A stretch of DNA of 64,000 nucleotides, from contig CAYSSR010000001.1 of assembly GCA_964433755.1 (NCBI GenBank), positions 744,001 to 808,000 on the forward strand. Direction: 5' to 3'. Both the position numbers and the translations under genes were made by a program. This document shows, piece after piece, positions 44,505-53,320 of the stretch. Under the pieces are notes generated by a model. The model was not told where the DNA came from, made no database searches, and saw only the letters and a program-made list of their open reading frames with translations. Source of the DNA: JAUVXJ01 sp964433755. Lineage in GTDB: Bacteria; Chloroflexota; Anaerolineae; UBA7937; B3-Chlor. Position 1 is the stretch's first letter; every line of letters begins with the position of its first letter.

Positions 44505-45925
44505 CGCCTATCTCCGAGCTCCAGTACGATGTTGTCCATGTGCATGCCCCTGGATCCCTTGATCAGAATGAGATCTCCAGCGGTGACCAGGTCCAGGAGA
44601 TAGCGGACAGCCTGATCGTTGTCCTGCGCGAACATGACGTCGTCGTCCGGCATGCCTACGGCAACGGCCTCTCTTCCTATGAGAGCGCCGCGCTCTCCCA
44701 CGGTCACGAGCTTGTCCACGACTTCCGCTGCGCGTCGACCCACTTTGCGGTGACCTTCATTCTCATAGGATCCCAGCTCCAGCATGTCGCCGAGTACAGC
44801 GATCTTACGCCCTTTCAGCTCGGACAACAGATTCAAGGCGGCAAGGCTCGAGGTGGGACTGGCATTGTAGCTGTCGTCGATCAAGGTTGAAGCTTTGATC
44901 CCTGGTGTAGCGATCAGCCGCAATTGGACCTCGATGTCTCGGAGCCCGGCTGCGATCTGGCCCCAGGGTTGGCCCTCTTCTACGCCCACGGCTGCGGCCG
45001 CGAGACCGGTGTGTACACTGTGGCGACCAAGAAGCGGGATCTTGACGTAGATACTCTCGTGGCCGTACTGCATACGGCAGCGAACGCCCTCGAGACCTCT
45101 GCTTTCGATGTTGGTGGCCGTGAGGTCGCACTCCGGACCGAGCCCGTAGTAGAAGACCTCAGCGTCGGTTTTGCCAGCCATGGCCCTCACTCGAGGATCG
45201 TCGCCATTCAGTATCGCGGTGCCGCCCGGAGGAAGCGCCTCGAGGAGTTCGGCCTTGGCCTGTGCTATGCGCTCGACGGAACCGAGTCGCTCCAGATGGG
45301 AGTGGGCGACGTTGGTCACAACTCCCACGTGCGGCAGGGCGATGGCAGCCAACTGAGCGATCTCCCCTAGTGCGTACATGCCCAGCTCGAGCACCACTCT
45401 CTCGTGCCTCTCCTCCAGGTTGAGCAGCGTGAGTGGTAGGCCGATTTCGTTGTTGTAGTTATCCTCGCTCTTCAGGGTCACGTAGGTCTTGCTGAGGACC
45501 GAGTATATGGCTTCCTTGGTCACGGTCTTGCCGACGCTGCCTGTTACGCCGATGACTCGTACGTCGAACTGCCTGCGGCGGTGGGCTGCGATGTCCTGAA
45601 GAGCCTGAAGGGTGTCCTCTACCAGGAAGCAGAAGGGGGGCGACAGCGGCTCTGGCAGGGGGGCGAGCGGTCGCTGGGTGGTGTCGATGATCGGTGGCAG
45701 GTCATCTGCGAGGGTATCTATGATGGCAGCGTAGGCACCGTGCGCGATGGCGTCATTGACATAATGGTGTCCGTCGTCGTTCTCGCCCCTCAGAGCGACG
45801 AAGAGAGAGGCCTTGGTGGCAAGGCGCGAGTCAACGACCACGTCGTGGAACTGGACGCGGCCCGGTGCTTCATCTTCGATTGTTTGTCCGGTCAGTCCTT
45901 GCAGGATACCTGCGAGGGTAAGCAT
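44501..45925 (-). CDS. murF: UDP-MurNAc-tripeptide-D-Ala-D-Ala ligase
   Basis: This 474-residue ligase carries GVTGSVGKTVTKEAI (ATP loop), NYNNEIGLPLTLL, LELGMYALGEI, VGVVTNVAHSHLERLGS and DDSYNASPTSSLAAL, and is clearly MurF rather than MurE. The ATG at 45925 (MLTLAGILQGLTG) is chosen over an in-frame extension into ftsI. ftsI ends 22 nt upstream. No murE lies between them, where it usually sits. Confidence 0.95.
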   Translation of the reverse strand: MLTLAGILQGLTGQTIEDEAPGRVQFHDVVVDSRLATKASLFVALRGENDDGHHYVNDAIAHGAYAAIIDTLADDLPPIIDTTQRPLAPLPEPLSPPFCFLVEDTLQALQDIAAHRRRQFDVRVIGVTGSVGKTVTKEAIYSVLSKTYVTLKSEDNYNNEIGLPLTLLNLEERHERVVLELGMYALGEIAQLAAIALPHVGVVTNVAHSHLERLGSVERIAQAKAELLEALPPGGTAILNGDDPRVRAMAGKTDAEVFYYGLGPECDLTATNIESRGLEGVRCRMQYGHESIYVKIPLLGRHSVHTGLAAAAVGVEEGQPWGQIAAGLRDIEVQLRLIATPGIKASTLIDDSYNASPTSSLAALNLLSELKGRKIAVLGDMLELGSYENEGHRKVGRRAAEVVDKLVTVGERGALIGREAVAVGMPDDDVMFAQDNDQAVRYLLDLVTAGDLILIKGSRGMHMDNIVLELGDRR

Positions 45926-45947
45926 AAGGCCTCCTCGTGCCGGTGCC

Positions 45948-47693
45948 CTATGAGCGAGTGACTCCAAAACCGTCGGGCGGTATGCCCAGATAGACGAATA
46001 ACTGCTCGGCGAGCCGTCTGAAGGCAGGAACAGCGACCACGGTTCCCCAAGGCGATGCTGTCGGTTTGTCGATCTTGACGAGAATGATGAACTGAGGATC
46101 GCGAGCAGGCGCATAGGCAATGAAGGAAGCTATGGTGTCATCCGGATCATAGCCCCCTGTTACAGGGATCTGAGCGGTTCCACTCTTGCCGGCTATCGCG
46201 TAGCCGGGTATGTCCAGGGTCTCCTTGCCGGCGATGGACTCTATCAGCATCTCCGTCAGCTCCTCCGCCACCCATGGGGAGATGGCCTGACTTCCCGGCT
46301 GCGGATGGAATTCTTCGATGGTCCGCCCATGCTCCTCGATACTCTGCACAATGTACGGTCTTGGCAGCTCCCCGCCGTTGGCCACGGCTGCCGCCGCGGT
46401 GATCATCTGTATCGGTGTAACCGCGATTCCCTGACCAAAAGCGTTGGTGCCCAGATCTCCTTCACGCCAGTCGCCGTCTCCCGGCTTCCGCATCAACCCC
46501 TTCGACTCGTATGGCAGATCTATGCCCGTCGGTTCTCCGAAGCCGAAGCGGTCGACGTAGTCGTAGAATCTCTCGGCACCCAGATTGGTGCTCAGAGTCG
46601 CAGCGCCCACGTTCAGGGAGTACTTGAGAAGGTCGGTCATGCTCGTAGTCCCGTAGGCTCGACGATCCCAGTTGTAGATGAGGTGTCCGCCCACGAAGAT
46701 CTGTCCCTGGTCGTAGTAGGTGGTGTACCTGCCGACGATGCCCGCATCGAGGGCTGCGGCCATGGTGACAACCTTGAACACGGAGCCAGGCTCGTAGTTC
46801 TCGCTCACGGCAGGGTTCATGAACAGGTCTTCGGTTATCTGCTGGCCCAGTCTCGGGTTTGGATCGTATCCGGGGGAACTGGTCATAGCCAGAATCGCAC
46901 CGGAGCGTGGATCCATGATGATGATCGTCCCTCTCTCGGCTCCGAACTCCTCAATGGTTCGTCTCAGTTCGGTTTCGGCCATGTATTGGATCGTGCGATC
47001 CAGGGTCAACACTACGTTCTGACCGTCCCGGGGCAGCGAGATGGTGCTGGAACCGATAGTGATGCTGGAAGCGAGCGTACTATCCGATCCTCCCCAGGAG
47101 CCGGCCTGACCACGGAGTTGGTCGTTGTAAGACTCCTCGACGCCGTAGAAGGCGTCGTAGTCCACCTCGTGGTCGTAGGTCACGAACCCCAGCAGGTGGC
47201 ATGCCAGTTCACCCTCTGGATAGGTCCTCTTTCTCGCGGCGCTGATGCCCAATGCCGCAGCGCCAGAGTCTTCTTTGATAGCCTCGACTTCTCTGGCGAC
47301 CTCCAACGGTGCATCCCACAGCAGCGACACGGATGGTTGGTCTGTCTGTGATAATCGCGCTACGAGTTCGGCTTGGTCCATACTGAGTACCGGGGCCAGA
47401 TCCGCCGCCAGGTCTTCTGGATCTCTGATGTCCCTCGGCGTAGCGAAGATCTCGAATTCATATTCGTCCTGTGCCAGAACAAAGCCGTGGCGATCCACGA
47501 TCGCTCCTCGGAGAGCAGGTATCGGTTCATCGACCAACTGCCATCGTTCGCCAATCTCCTGGAGATCGTTGTGGCGTAGGACCTGCCAGTAGACCAGGCG
47601 ACCACCGAGGATCATCGTGCCGATGACGGTGGCCACCCATACCACCATCAGCCGAATCTTGGATCCACGTTCTCGCCAATCAGAGTCCATCAT
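45948..47693 (-). CDS. ftsI: Division-specific transpeptidase FtsI/PBP3
   Basis: This 581-residue class B PBP has an N-terminal TM helix (about 14-32) and a pedestal dimerisation domain. The transpeptidase domain has SVFK at 304-307, SLN at 359-361 and KSGT at 503-506. No PASTA domains follow. It cross-links septal peptidoglycan as the partner of FtsW. It lies 7 nt after the ftsL stop. Confidence 0.95.
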   Translation of the reverse strand: MMDSDWRERGSKIRLMVVWVATVIGTMILGGRLVYWQVLRHNDLQEIGERWQLVDEPIPALRGAIVDRHGFVLAQDEYEFEIFATPRDIRDPEDLAADLAPVLSMDQAELVARLSQTDQPSVSLLWDAPLEVAREVEAIKEDSGAAALGISAARKRTYPEGELACHLLGFVTYDHEVDYDAFYGVEESYNDQLRGQAGSWGGSDSTLASSITIGSSTISLPRDGQNVVLTLDRTIQYMAETELRRTIEEFGAERGTIIIMDPRSGAILAMTSSPGYDPNPRLGQQITEDLFMNPAVSENYEPGSVFKVVTMAAALDAGIVGRYTTYYDQGQIFVGGHLIYNWDRRAYGTTSMTDLLKYSLNVGAATLSTNLGAERFYDYVDRFGFGEPTGIDLPYESKGLMRKPGDGDWREGDLGTNAFGQGIAVTPIQMITAAAAVANGGELPRPYIVQSIEEHGRTIEEFHPQPGSQAISPWVAEELTEMLIESIAGKETLDIPGYAIAGKSGTAQIPVTGGYDPDDTIASFIAYAPARDPQFIILVKIDKPTASPWGTVVAVPAFRRLAEQLFVYLGIPPDGFGVTRS

Positions 47694-47700
47694 CGCTTCG

Positions 47701-48198
47701 CTACTGCTCTGTGTTCACCCACGACGCTAGCTGGGCTGCCAGTTCTCCCCACCAATCCCTGGCCGCTGGCGGTGGAGTGCCTATTGTGCGCGGATCAGGA
47801 GCCAGTGGCGCTGGAGAATACTCGCCCTCTGCGTCCTCTACGGGAGGGGCATCCACCACCAGGTACTCCACGGTGTCGGCCTTCACAAAACCCAGTTCGG
47901 CTGCTCGCGCCTCTATCCTCGTCAGGGATTCCATCTCGGCTATCTGCGCACGAAGACCGGCGTTCTCTTGCCTCCACTGTTCGCGCTCCCGGGTCAGGCG
48001 CACGACCTCCAGACCAGCAGCCGTCGTCTGGCTGGCCTGGTTCAAGTAGAAGGAACCTATGAGCGATCCCACGACAAGCAACAGAAGCACCAGTGCCATG
48101 GTCTTTCCGCTGAGTCCCCACGCCGTGTACTTCCCCCCCCGGCTGCCAAAAGGGCTCTTGGGGATGTAGATAGGATCGGCTCTCGTGGCCTTGTTCAT
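47701..48198 (-). CDS. ftsL: Cell-division protein FtsL
   Basis: This 165-residue bitopic protein has a basic N-terminus, one TM helix (TMALVLLLLVVGSLIGSFYL) and a coiled coil (REREQWRQENAGLRAQIAEM), then a Pro-rich C-terminal tail. That is the normal FtsL layout by position between rsmH and ftsI, although the tail with the PAPLAPDPRTIGTPPPA stretch is long. The ATG is at 48198; the in-frame region upstream lies within rsmH. Confidence 0.85.
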   Translation of the reverse strand: MNKATRADPIYIPKSPFGSRGGKYTAWGLSGKTMALVLLLLVVGSLIGSFYLNQASQTTAAGLEVVRLTREREQWRQENAGLRAQIAEMESLTRIEARAAELGFVKADTVEYLVVDAPPVEDAEGEYSPAPLAPDPRTIGTPPPAARDWWGELAAQLASWVNTEQ

Positions 48199-48203
48199 CG
48201 CTT

Positions 48204-49127
48204 CTAGACCCGAACGGCGATTCTGAGCTTGGCGCTGCGGGCGCGCGGATTCTGTCTGATCTCGTCGGCCGATGGCCTGATGGGCTTCCGGGTCAGGATC
48301 TTCAGGGTGGGCGAGTGATCGCATCGGCACACGGGAAGCTCAGGCGGACAGATGCAGGTCCGCGTTTCCTGGACCATGAAGGATTTCACCAGGCGATCTT
48401 CGAGAGAATGAAAGCTGATCAAAGCCATACGACCACCTTCGGCAAGGACGTCCACAATCTGTGGGAGCGTCGCGGATAGGGCATCGAGCTCTTCATTCAC
48501 AGCTATGCGCAGAGCCTGGAAGGTCCTGGTCGCGGGGTGTACCCTTCGTCGCCTTCCCACGTGGCGAGAAACCAGGTCTGCCAGCTCTTGCGTCGTGCTG
48601 ATGGGGCGGTTACGCACGATGGCACGGGCTATGGCTCTGGCCCTCGGTTCCTCTCCATAGTCGGCTATGATGTGAGCCAGCTCGGCCTCGCTCAACTCGT
48701 TCACCAGATGGCCGGCAGTCACCTCCCTCGCCGGGTCCATCCGCATATCTAGAGGGCCGTCCCTCTGAAAAGAGAAGCCGCGTTCGGCATCATCCAGTTG
48801 TAGCGACGACAACCCCAGGTCCAGAAGCACTCCATCCACGGGGACGAAGCCGTGAGCGCTTGCCACCTCCTTCAGCCTGGCGTAGCTGTCACAAACCAGC
48901 GTGGCGCGGTTGCCGTACGGACTCAGACGACGTTTCGATGTCTGTATGGCTGAGGGATCGACGTCGAGCCCCAGCAGCCGTCCTCCGGGCCCCGATCTGT
49001 CCAGGATGTCCCTGGCGTGGCCTCCGGTTCCTACCGTGCAGTCTACGTACCTGCCATCTGCTCCTACGGCGAGCCCGTCGAGTACCTCATCCAGTAGTAC
49101 CGGCGTGTGGAGCAGGGTGGGACTCAC
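48204..49127 (-). CDS. rsmH: 16S rRNA m4C1402 methyltransferase
   Basis: This 307-residue protein has HTPVLLDEVLDGL, DCTVGTGGHARDIL (SAM site), DLGLSSLQLDDAERGFSF and MALISFHSLEDRLVKSF. It methylates N4 of C1402 in 16S rRNA. The GTG at 49127 overlaps the mraZ stop (GTGA), so the longer frame is rejected. Confidence 0.96.
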   Translation of the reverse strand: MSPTLLHTPVLLDEVLDGLAVGADGRYVDCTVGTGGHARDILDRSGPGGRLLGLDVDPSAIQTSKRRLSPYGNRATLVCDSYARLKEVASAHGFVPVDGVLLDLGLSSLQLDDAERGFSFQRDGPLDMRMDPAREVTAGHLVNELSEAELAHIIADYGEEPRARAIARAIVRNRPISTTQELADLVSRHVGRRRRVHPATRTFQALRIAVNEELDALSATLPQIVDVLAEGGRMALISFHSLEDRLVKSFMVQETRTCICPPELPVCRCDHSPTLKILTRKPIRPSADEIRQNPRARSAKLRIAVRV

Positions 49128-49561
49128 AGCCCCACGCCCAGCTCGAAGAGCCGCTCGGCGATGGCGTCCCCGTTGCGCGCGACCTCCTCGTTGGTGCGCT
49201 CCCACCTCTGGCGGCTCCAGATCTCCAGACGGCCGGGGCCGCCGACGATCACCGTCTCGCCGTCCAGGTCGGCGTGGTCTCTCAGATTGCTCGGAAGCAG
49301 GATGCGGCCCTGTTTGTCAGGCTCGCAGTCCGTGGCGTGCCCGTACAGGAAGCGGGCGAAATCGCGGGCTCCCTTGTCGGTGAGGGGCAACTCGTTCATC
49401 TTGCGCGCAAACGCTTCCCAGGTTTCAATTGGGAACACCCAGAGGCAGTGGTCCAAGCCGCGGGTAACGACGACGCCTTTGGCCAAGTCCGGCCTGAACT
49501 TTGCCGGCAGTGTCAGTCTGCCTTTGCTATCGATGTTGTGGAGGTAGGAACCTAGGAACAT
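49124..49561 (-). CDS. mraZ: Transcriptional regulator MraZ
   Basis: This 145-residue protein has two AbrB-like halves: FLGSYLHNIDSKGRLTLPAK and, further on, CEPDKQGRILLPSNLRDHA. MraZ forms a ring that binds TGGGN repeats at its own promoter. It is the first gene of the dcw cluster. The ATG at 49561 has only a weak ribosome binding site. Its direct repeats are at 49620-49644. Confidence 0.96.
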   Translation of the reverse strand: MFLGSYLHNIDSKGRLTLPAKFRPDLAKGVVVTRGLDHCLWVFPIETWEAFARKMNELPLTDKGARDFARFLYGHATDCEPDKQGRILLPSNLRDHADLDGETVIVGGPGRLEIWSRQRWERTNEEVARNGDAIAERLFELGVGL

Positions 49562-49619
49562 TTGTGCTATACGATGCCCCACCTTCGCCCCATTTAGGGG
49601 AAATTGCTGGGAAGGATGC

Positions 49620-49644
49620 CCCACTCCTCCCCACAATTACCCAC
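49620..49644 (-). promoter_or_regulatory. MraZ operator: three TGGGN repeats with 10-bp period
   Basis: On the minus strand TGGGT, TGGGG and TGGGG begin exactly 10 bp apart, with 5-nt spacers, as in known MraZ operators. They start directly after the -10 box at 49645. Two more TGGGG copies, 11 bp apart, lie at 49577-49592. Confidence 0.75.
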
Positions 49645-49673
49645 ATTATACATGATTCCTTAACACTTGGCAA
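49645..49673 (-). promoter_or_regulatory. Promoter of the dcw cluster
   Basis: TTGCCA (49668-49673), 17-nt spacer, perfect TATAAT (49645-49650) on the minus strand. The transcript would begin about 78 nt before mraZ, inside the MraZ repeats. Confidence 0.7.
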
Positions 49674-49860
49674 TAGTCCGAAGGGGCTATGAGGGCCAGC
49701 GAGGCTAGATTTAAGGTAAGTTGGGCGTGTGAGGGAGAGCAGAGTAGGTTAGAGACGGCTTCCGGGTCCGATGGACGGCGTTTTCCGGCGTGTTCGCAGC
49801 TTCGGGGGTCCTATACAATGGAAGTCTGGGCATCCCTGCTCGGCAGGCTGTCACTCGCCC

Positions 49861-49889
49861 TTGACATGTGGCGAACCGAGGGCTATAAT
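49861..49889 (+). promoter_or_regulatory. Perfect-consensus sigma70 promoter for the metalloprotease gene
   Basis: TTGACA (49861-49866), 17-nt spacer, TATAAT (49884-49889). Both hexamers match the consensus fully. Confidence 0.75.
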
Positions 49890-49896
49890 GCGAGCC

Positions 49897-49919
49897 GTGT
49901 GTCAAGGAGTATGGCACAC
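49897..49919 (+). promoter_or_regulatory. Inverted repeat at the start of the metalloprotease transcript
   Basis: GTGTGTCA (49897-49904) and TGGCACAC (49912-49919) form an 8-bp stem with one G-U pair, 7-nt loop. It sits at the expected transcription start, so it could be an operator or a 5' leader hairpin. Confidence 0.35.
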
Positions 49920-49963
49920 AGGGGTCGCACCGGGCTGGCAAGGCGACGCGACTGAGGTTGGAC

Positions 49964-51868
49964 ATGGCGGCGAGATCGGAGGTTGAGAACCTCCTGCGGC
50001 AGGGCATGGCCGCGGTCAGTGCAGGCAGGGAGCACGAGGCCCGCGAGTTGCTGGCTCAAGTCGTCGAGCTGGACCCTGAGAATGAGCTCGGCTGGCTCTG
50101 GCTGAGCGCTGTGGTCCCCGACTCGGACAAAGTGACCTGTCTCGAGAACGTCTTGTCTATCAACCCCTCGAACCGACCTGCTCTATTGGGGCTTCAGTCT
50201 CTGCTAGGGGAGTCGGCGCAGGTCGAAGAAGAGGAAGAGGAGGCCGAGGCGGCGAAGTCCGGGGAGGCATCCGCCGAGACGTGGGCGGAAGCCGAGCCCG
50301 AGGAGCTGCCCGCCGAGACGAGCGAGGACGAGGAGGCTGGACCCGAAGAGGTAGCCACCGAATCGAGCGAAGAAGCCGAACCCGAGGAGCTGCCTTCCGC
50401 GGAGCAGGAGGTTTCCCCCAAGGGCGGAAACTGTCTGAAGTATGCGGCCCTGGCTTTCCTGTGTGTGGTGACGATCTCCGTGTGTGGCGCGGCTGCGGTG
50501 CTTGGAGGGGTGTTGCTCACGGGAAGCCCTGAGCAGGCAGCGCCAGCGGCAACTACAGTCGTCGTTGCTCACGGTGAGACCTCCACCCCGGTTCCGGAGC
50601 TGACCTTCCCACCCACCTTCACTCCCACGGCCACCCACGAACCTGTGCCCACCGCCACGTTGGTGGTCCCCGATGCGCGAATCCCCGGGTTTCCCATCGT
50701 CAGCGAGGGCGCCTACGATGAAGTGGAGGTGAGGGTTAACGATCTCAGGGGACTGGACAGTCTGAGAGAGGTCGAGAGGGTGACTTTCACGCGCTACCGC
50801 CTGGAAGAGTACCTCACCGAGGTCTACCAGGAGGAGGAGTACGTGAACGAGCTGGAGGCTTGGGAGAAGCTCTATCGCGTGCTCGGCCTGATCGATGAAG
50901 ACTACGACCTCGTGGAGAACGAGATCGAGGCGCTGCGCGAATACGTTGCTGGCCTGTACGACAGTGAGAAGGAGGAGATCTATCTAATCCTGGATCGGTA
51001 CACCAGCGATTTGTGGCTGGAGGTGACCTTCTCTCACGAGTTCACCCACGCTCTGCAGGATCAGCACTTCGATCTCGATGCGCTCTACGACCAATCGCCG
51101 ACCACTGACTCCAGGCTGGCGTTGCAGGCGCTGATCGAGGGAGATGCCACCCTGGTCATGGTGGAGTATGCGTTCAAGTACCTGTTCGAGATGCCTTTCG
51201 ACCGGAAAGACCTCCTGGAGGCGATCCAGGAGGTCGAGCAGGGTGAGTATGGAGACGCACCCACAGTAGTGAGGGAGACTGCGTGGTTCCCATATGACCA
51301 GGGGTTGGTCTTCGTGGCTGCTTTGTCGGAGAAGGGTGGATGGGAGCAGGTGAACCAGGCCTTCCACAGTCCGCCGCAGTCTACTGAGCAGGTGATGCAT
51401 CCCGACAAGTACCTGTCTGGCGAGGTGGGACATGCGCCGGACGTCGGCAACTTGACTGGCTCACTGGGACCAGGGTGGGTCGAGCTGATCAGAGACGTCC
51501 TTGGAGAGCTATACGTGCGGGTCTATCTGGAGAGAGAGCTAGGTAGCGAGGAAGCATTGATGGCCGCCGAAGGCTGGGAAGGGGACACGGGAGTCCTTGT
51601 GGTCAACGAGAACGAAGACCGATTCGTGTGGGTTCACCGCATGAGTTGGGACAGTGTAGCCAATGCCGACGAGTTCTGCTCGTTCTACGTCACGTTCATG
51701 ACGAGCGCCGGCACAGCCTCCCAGACGGTCGATGAGGAGCACCACAAGCGGTGGCAGGACGAAGAACAGGTCACGTACCTGGGCCAGAGCGGACAGGACA
51801 CGGTGCTCGTGCTGGCGTCCGACTGGGAGACCGTGGACTCGCTGCTAGCGGAGCTCCCGGGGTTCTGA
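49964..51868 (+). CDS. Membrane-anchored HExxH metalloprotease with cytoplasmic TPR-like domain
   Basis: This 634-residue protein is modular. Residues 1-85 form a TPR-like domain (NELGWLWLSAV). A Glu/Ala-rich acidic linker runs to about 150, one TM helix lies near 155-186, and a Pro/Thr stalk follows. The extracellular domain carries HEFTH (His358, Glu359, His362), and ALIEGDA with Glu392 as a likely third zinc ligand. It looks like a gluzincin-type protease, but the family is not one I can name; a catalytically active enzyme is inferred. ATG at 49964 has GAGG about 6 nt upstream. Divergent from mraZ with a perfect promoter. Confidence 0.7.
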   Translation: MAARSEVENLLRQGMAAVSAGREHEARELLAQVVELDPENELGWLWLSAVVPDSDKVTCLENVLSINPSNRPALLGLQSLLGESAQVEEEEEEAEAAKSGEASAETWAEAEPEELPAETSEDEEAGPEEVATESSEEAEPEELPSAEQEVSPKGGNCLKYAALAFLCVVTISVCGAAAVLGGVLLTGSPEQAAPAATTVVVAHGETSTPVPELTFPPTFTPTATHEPVPTATLVVPDARIPGFPIVSEGAYDEVEVRVNDLRGLDSLREVERVTFTRYRLEEYLTEVYQEEEYVNELEAWEKLYRVLGLIDEDYDLVENEIEALREYVAGLYDSEKEEIYLILDRYTSDLWLEVTFSHEFTHALQDQHFDLDALYDQSPTTDSRLALQALIEGDATLVMVEYAFKYLFEMPFDRKDLLEAIQEVEQGEYGDAPTVVRETAWFPYDQGLVFVAALSEKGGWEQVNQAFHSPPQSTEQVMHPDKYLSGEVGHAPDVGNLTGSLGPGWVELIRDVLGELYVRVYLERELGSEEALMAAEGWEGDTGVLVVNENEDRFVWVHRMSWDSVANADEFCSFYVTFMTSAGTASQTVDEEHHKRWQDEEQVTYLGQSGQDTVLVLASDWETVDSLLAELPGF

Positions 51869-51925
51869 GAACGTTGTGTCTGCAAGCTCCTCCCGTGTCG
51901 TGAGAGGACGTGTAGGGCGCCACCA

Positions 51926-52642
51926 CTACTGAGGTGCGCTGACCAAGATCTCCCCGTACAGTTCCCTCTGTTCAACGACTGCCTTACGCCTCTTGATCAG
52001 TTGCAGCAGGGCCAGGAAGGTCACGATGATCTCCGTGCGCGACTGGGCCTCTTTCAGCAGGGCGTTGAAGCTGAACCGCCCCTCGTTGTCCAGCAAGGTC
52101 TCCAGGCGTGCGATCTTCTCGGGAAGAGACACGTGGAGAGGTGTCACCACCGTGTCTACGGTGGAGGAAGGTTGGGTCATCATGGCTTGCCGAACCGCCT
52201 CAGCGAGGGCATTGAGGGTTACGCCCTCCAGGCGGAAGCTGCGCTGTGGCTCCGCTGGTGCCATCAACCGTGCGTAGGCCCTCATTCCTTGCTCTTCTCT
52301 GGCTTGGAGTGCCGTGGCCGCGTTCTTGAATTTTCGGTACTCGACGAGACGCCTCACCAGTTCGTCGCCCACGTCTTCGTCCTCTTCTTCGTCGATCTCG
52401 TCGGGGGGCTGCGGCAGAAGCATGCGAGACTTGATGAGCAGGAGTTTGGCTGCAACGATGAGGAAGTCAGCCAGCTTGTCGGGCTGGAGCTCCTCGACCT
52501 GGTTCATGTACTCCAGGTACTGGTCCGTCACCGCAGCCAGTGAGACCTTGGTGATGTCCAGCTCCCTTTCCTCGATCAGGTGCAGCAGCAGGTCAAGGGG
52601 CCCCTCGAACACAGGCAACTTGACAGTGTAGCTGGTGGACAA
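51926..52642 (-). CDS. scpA: Segregation and condensation protein A
   Basis: This 238-residue kleisin begins with YTVKLPVFEGPLDLLLHLIE, the signature SMC-binding start. KLADFLIVAAKLLLIKSRML is the middle part, and a C-terminal winged helix binds the SMC head and ScpB. The start is a TTG at 52642 with GAGGG about 8 nt upstream. ScpB is not encoded adjacent to it in this window. A good promoter sits about 180 nt upstream. Confidence 0.93.
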   Translation of the reverse strand: MSTSYTVKLPVFEGPLDLLLHLIEERELDITKVSLAAVTDQYLEYMNQVEELQPDKLADFLIVAAKLLLIKSRMLLPQPPDEIDEEEDEDVGDELVRRLVEYRKFKNAATALQAREEQGMRAYARLMAPAEPQRSFRLEGVTLNALAEAVRQAMMTQPSSTVDTVVTPLHVSLPEKIARLETLLDNEGRFSFNALLKEAQSRTEIIVTFLALLQLIKRRKAVVEQRELYGEILVSAPQ

Positions 52643-52819
52643 TCTATCAACCCTCGTGGATGCGGTAGAGCATCGTACGGCAAGTCCCCCATCTCACCAC
52701 TTCGGCCTTGCGCCGCCGCGGTGACCCACGTCCAGGCCGCGACCTGCACGGAAAGATCCCCATCTCTCCTTGTGTATGGTGAACGCACCCTGGCGCGGCA
52801 AGCTGGGACAGTTGGAGCG

Positions 52820-52848
52820 ATTATACGGCACTTTGTAGCCCCTGTCCA
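52820..52848 (-). promoter_or_regulatory. Promoter for scpA
   Basis: TGGACA (52843-52848), 17 nt, perfect TATAAT (52820-52825) on the minus strand. It leaves about 170 nt of 5' leader before scpA. Confidence 0.6.
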
Positions 52849-52884
52849 CGCAACTGCCGTCGTTCCGAGGGAGGGCGTGGCCCG

Positions 52885-52913
52885 TTGGCCTCCGCGTTTA
52901 GATGTGATATAAT
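52885..52913 (+). promoter_or_regulatory. Promoter for the FAH-family gene and its long leader
   Basis: TTGGCC (52885-52890), 17-nt spacer, perfect TATAAT (52908-52913). Confidence 0.5.
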
Positions 52914-53320
52914 GCGTAGGAGAGAAGGCCGGAGCTGATTGTGTCGTCTACGGGACTCTGCACGTCTTGGGCGTCTGGTGGCGGACTGGCACCATCTGCT
53001 GCTGGGTTCCTCGGCGGTTGTATGTGGTCGTGCCTGGTCGTCTCGCTCCAGCCACGGCCGGCAGCGGGCCGTGAACCGCCGGAAAAGGATCGGCGGGCCA
53101 AGATGCTGTGCCGTGGCAGTCAGCATCTCCCACAAGCGGCGACGACTCTTACCCGGCGGGTGACAACTCCGGTCGATCCGTAGTTGGCAGAAGTGGTGCC
53201 ACCGGTATCTCCACTGGCCGCAGGGTTCTGGCACCAGCGGATGAAAGCCGTGTTCGAAGTGGGGCGGCTCGGAAGACGTGAGTTGCGCTCCAGGATGGAT
53301 TGTTCGAGGGAACTGAGAAC
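52914..53320 (+). other. Leader of about 400 nt, no recognised RNA or gene
   Basis: Transcription from the promoter at 52885-52913 would give this leader before the FAH-family gene. An 80-codon frame starts at GTG 52941 with GGAG 6 nt upstream, but its composition is not convincingly coding. The sequence has many GC stems. I could not match it to RNase P RNA, tmRNA, a T-box or a known riboswitch. Confidence 0.4.

Noticed and set aside
44501..46120. MurF frame extended 65 codons into ftsI
   Set aside because: The extension has no homology; MLTLAGILQGLTG at 45925 is the natural start.
52647..52763. A 38-codon frame in the scpA leader with AAGGAG before its ATG
   Set aside because: The spacing from AAGGAG to ATG is only about 2 nt and the Arg/Gly-rich peptide resembles no known family.
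53190..53260. A T-box-like stretch (AAGTGGTGCCACCGG) in the FAH leader
   Set aside because: It lacks the conserved UGGNACC core in the right order and the gene is not one T-boxes control.
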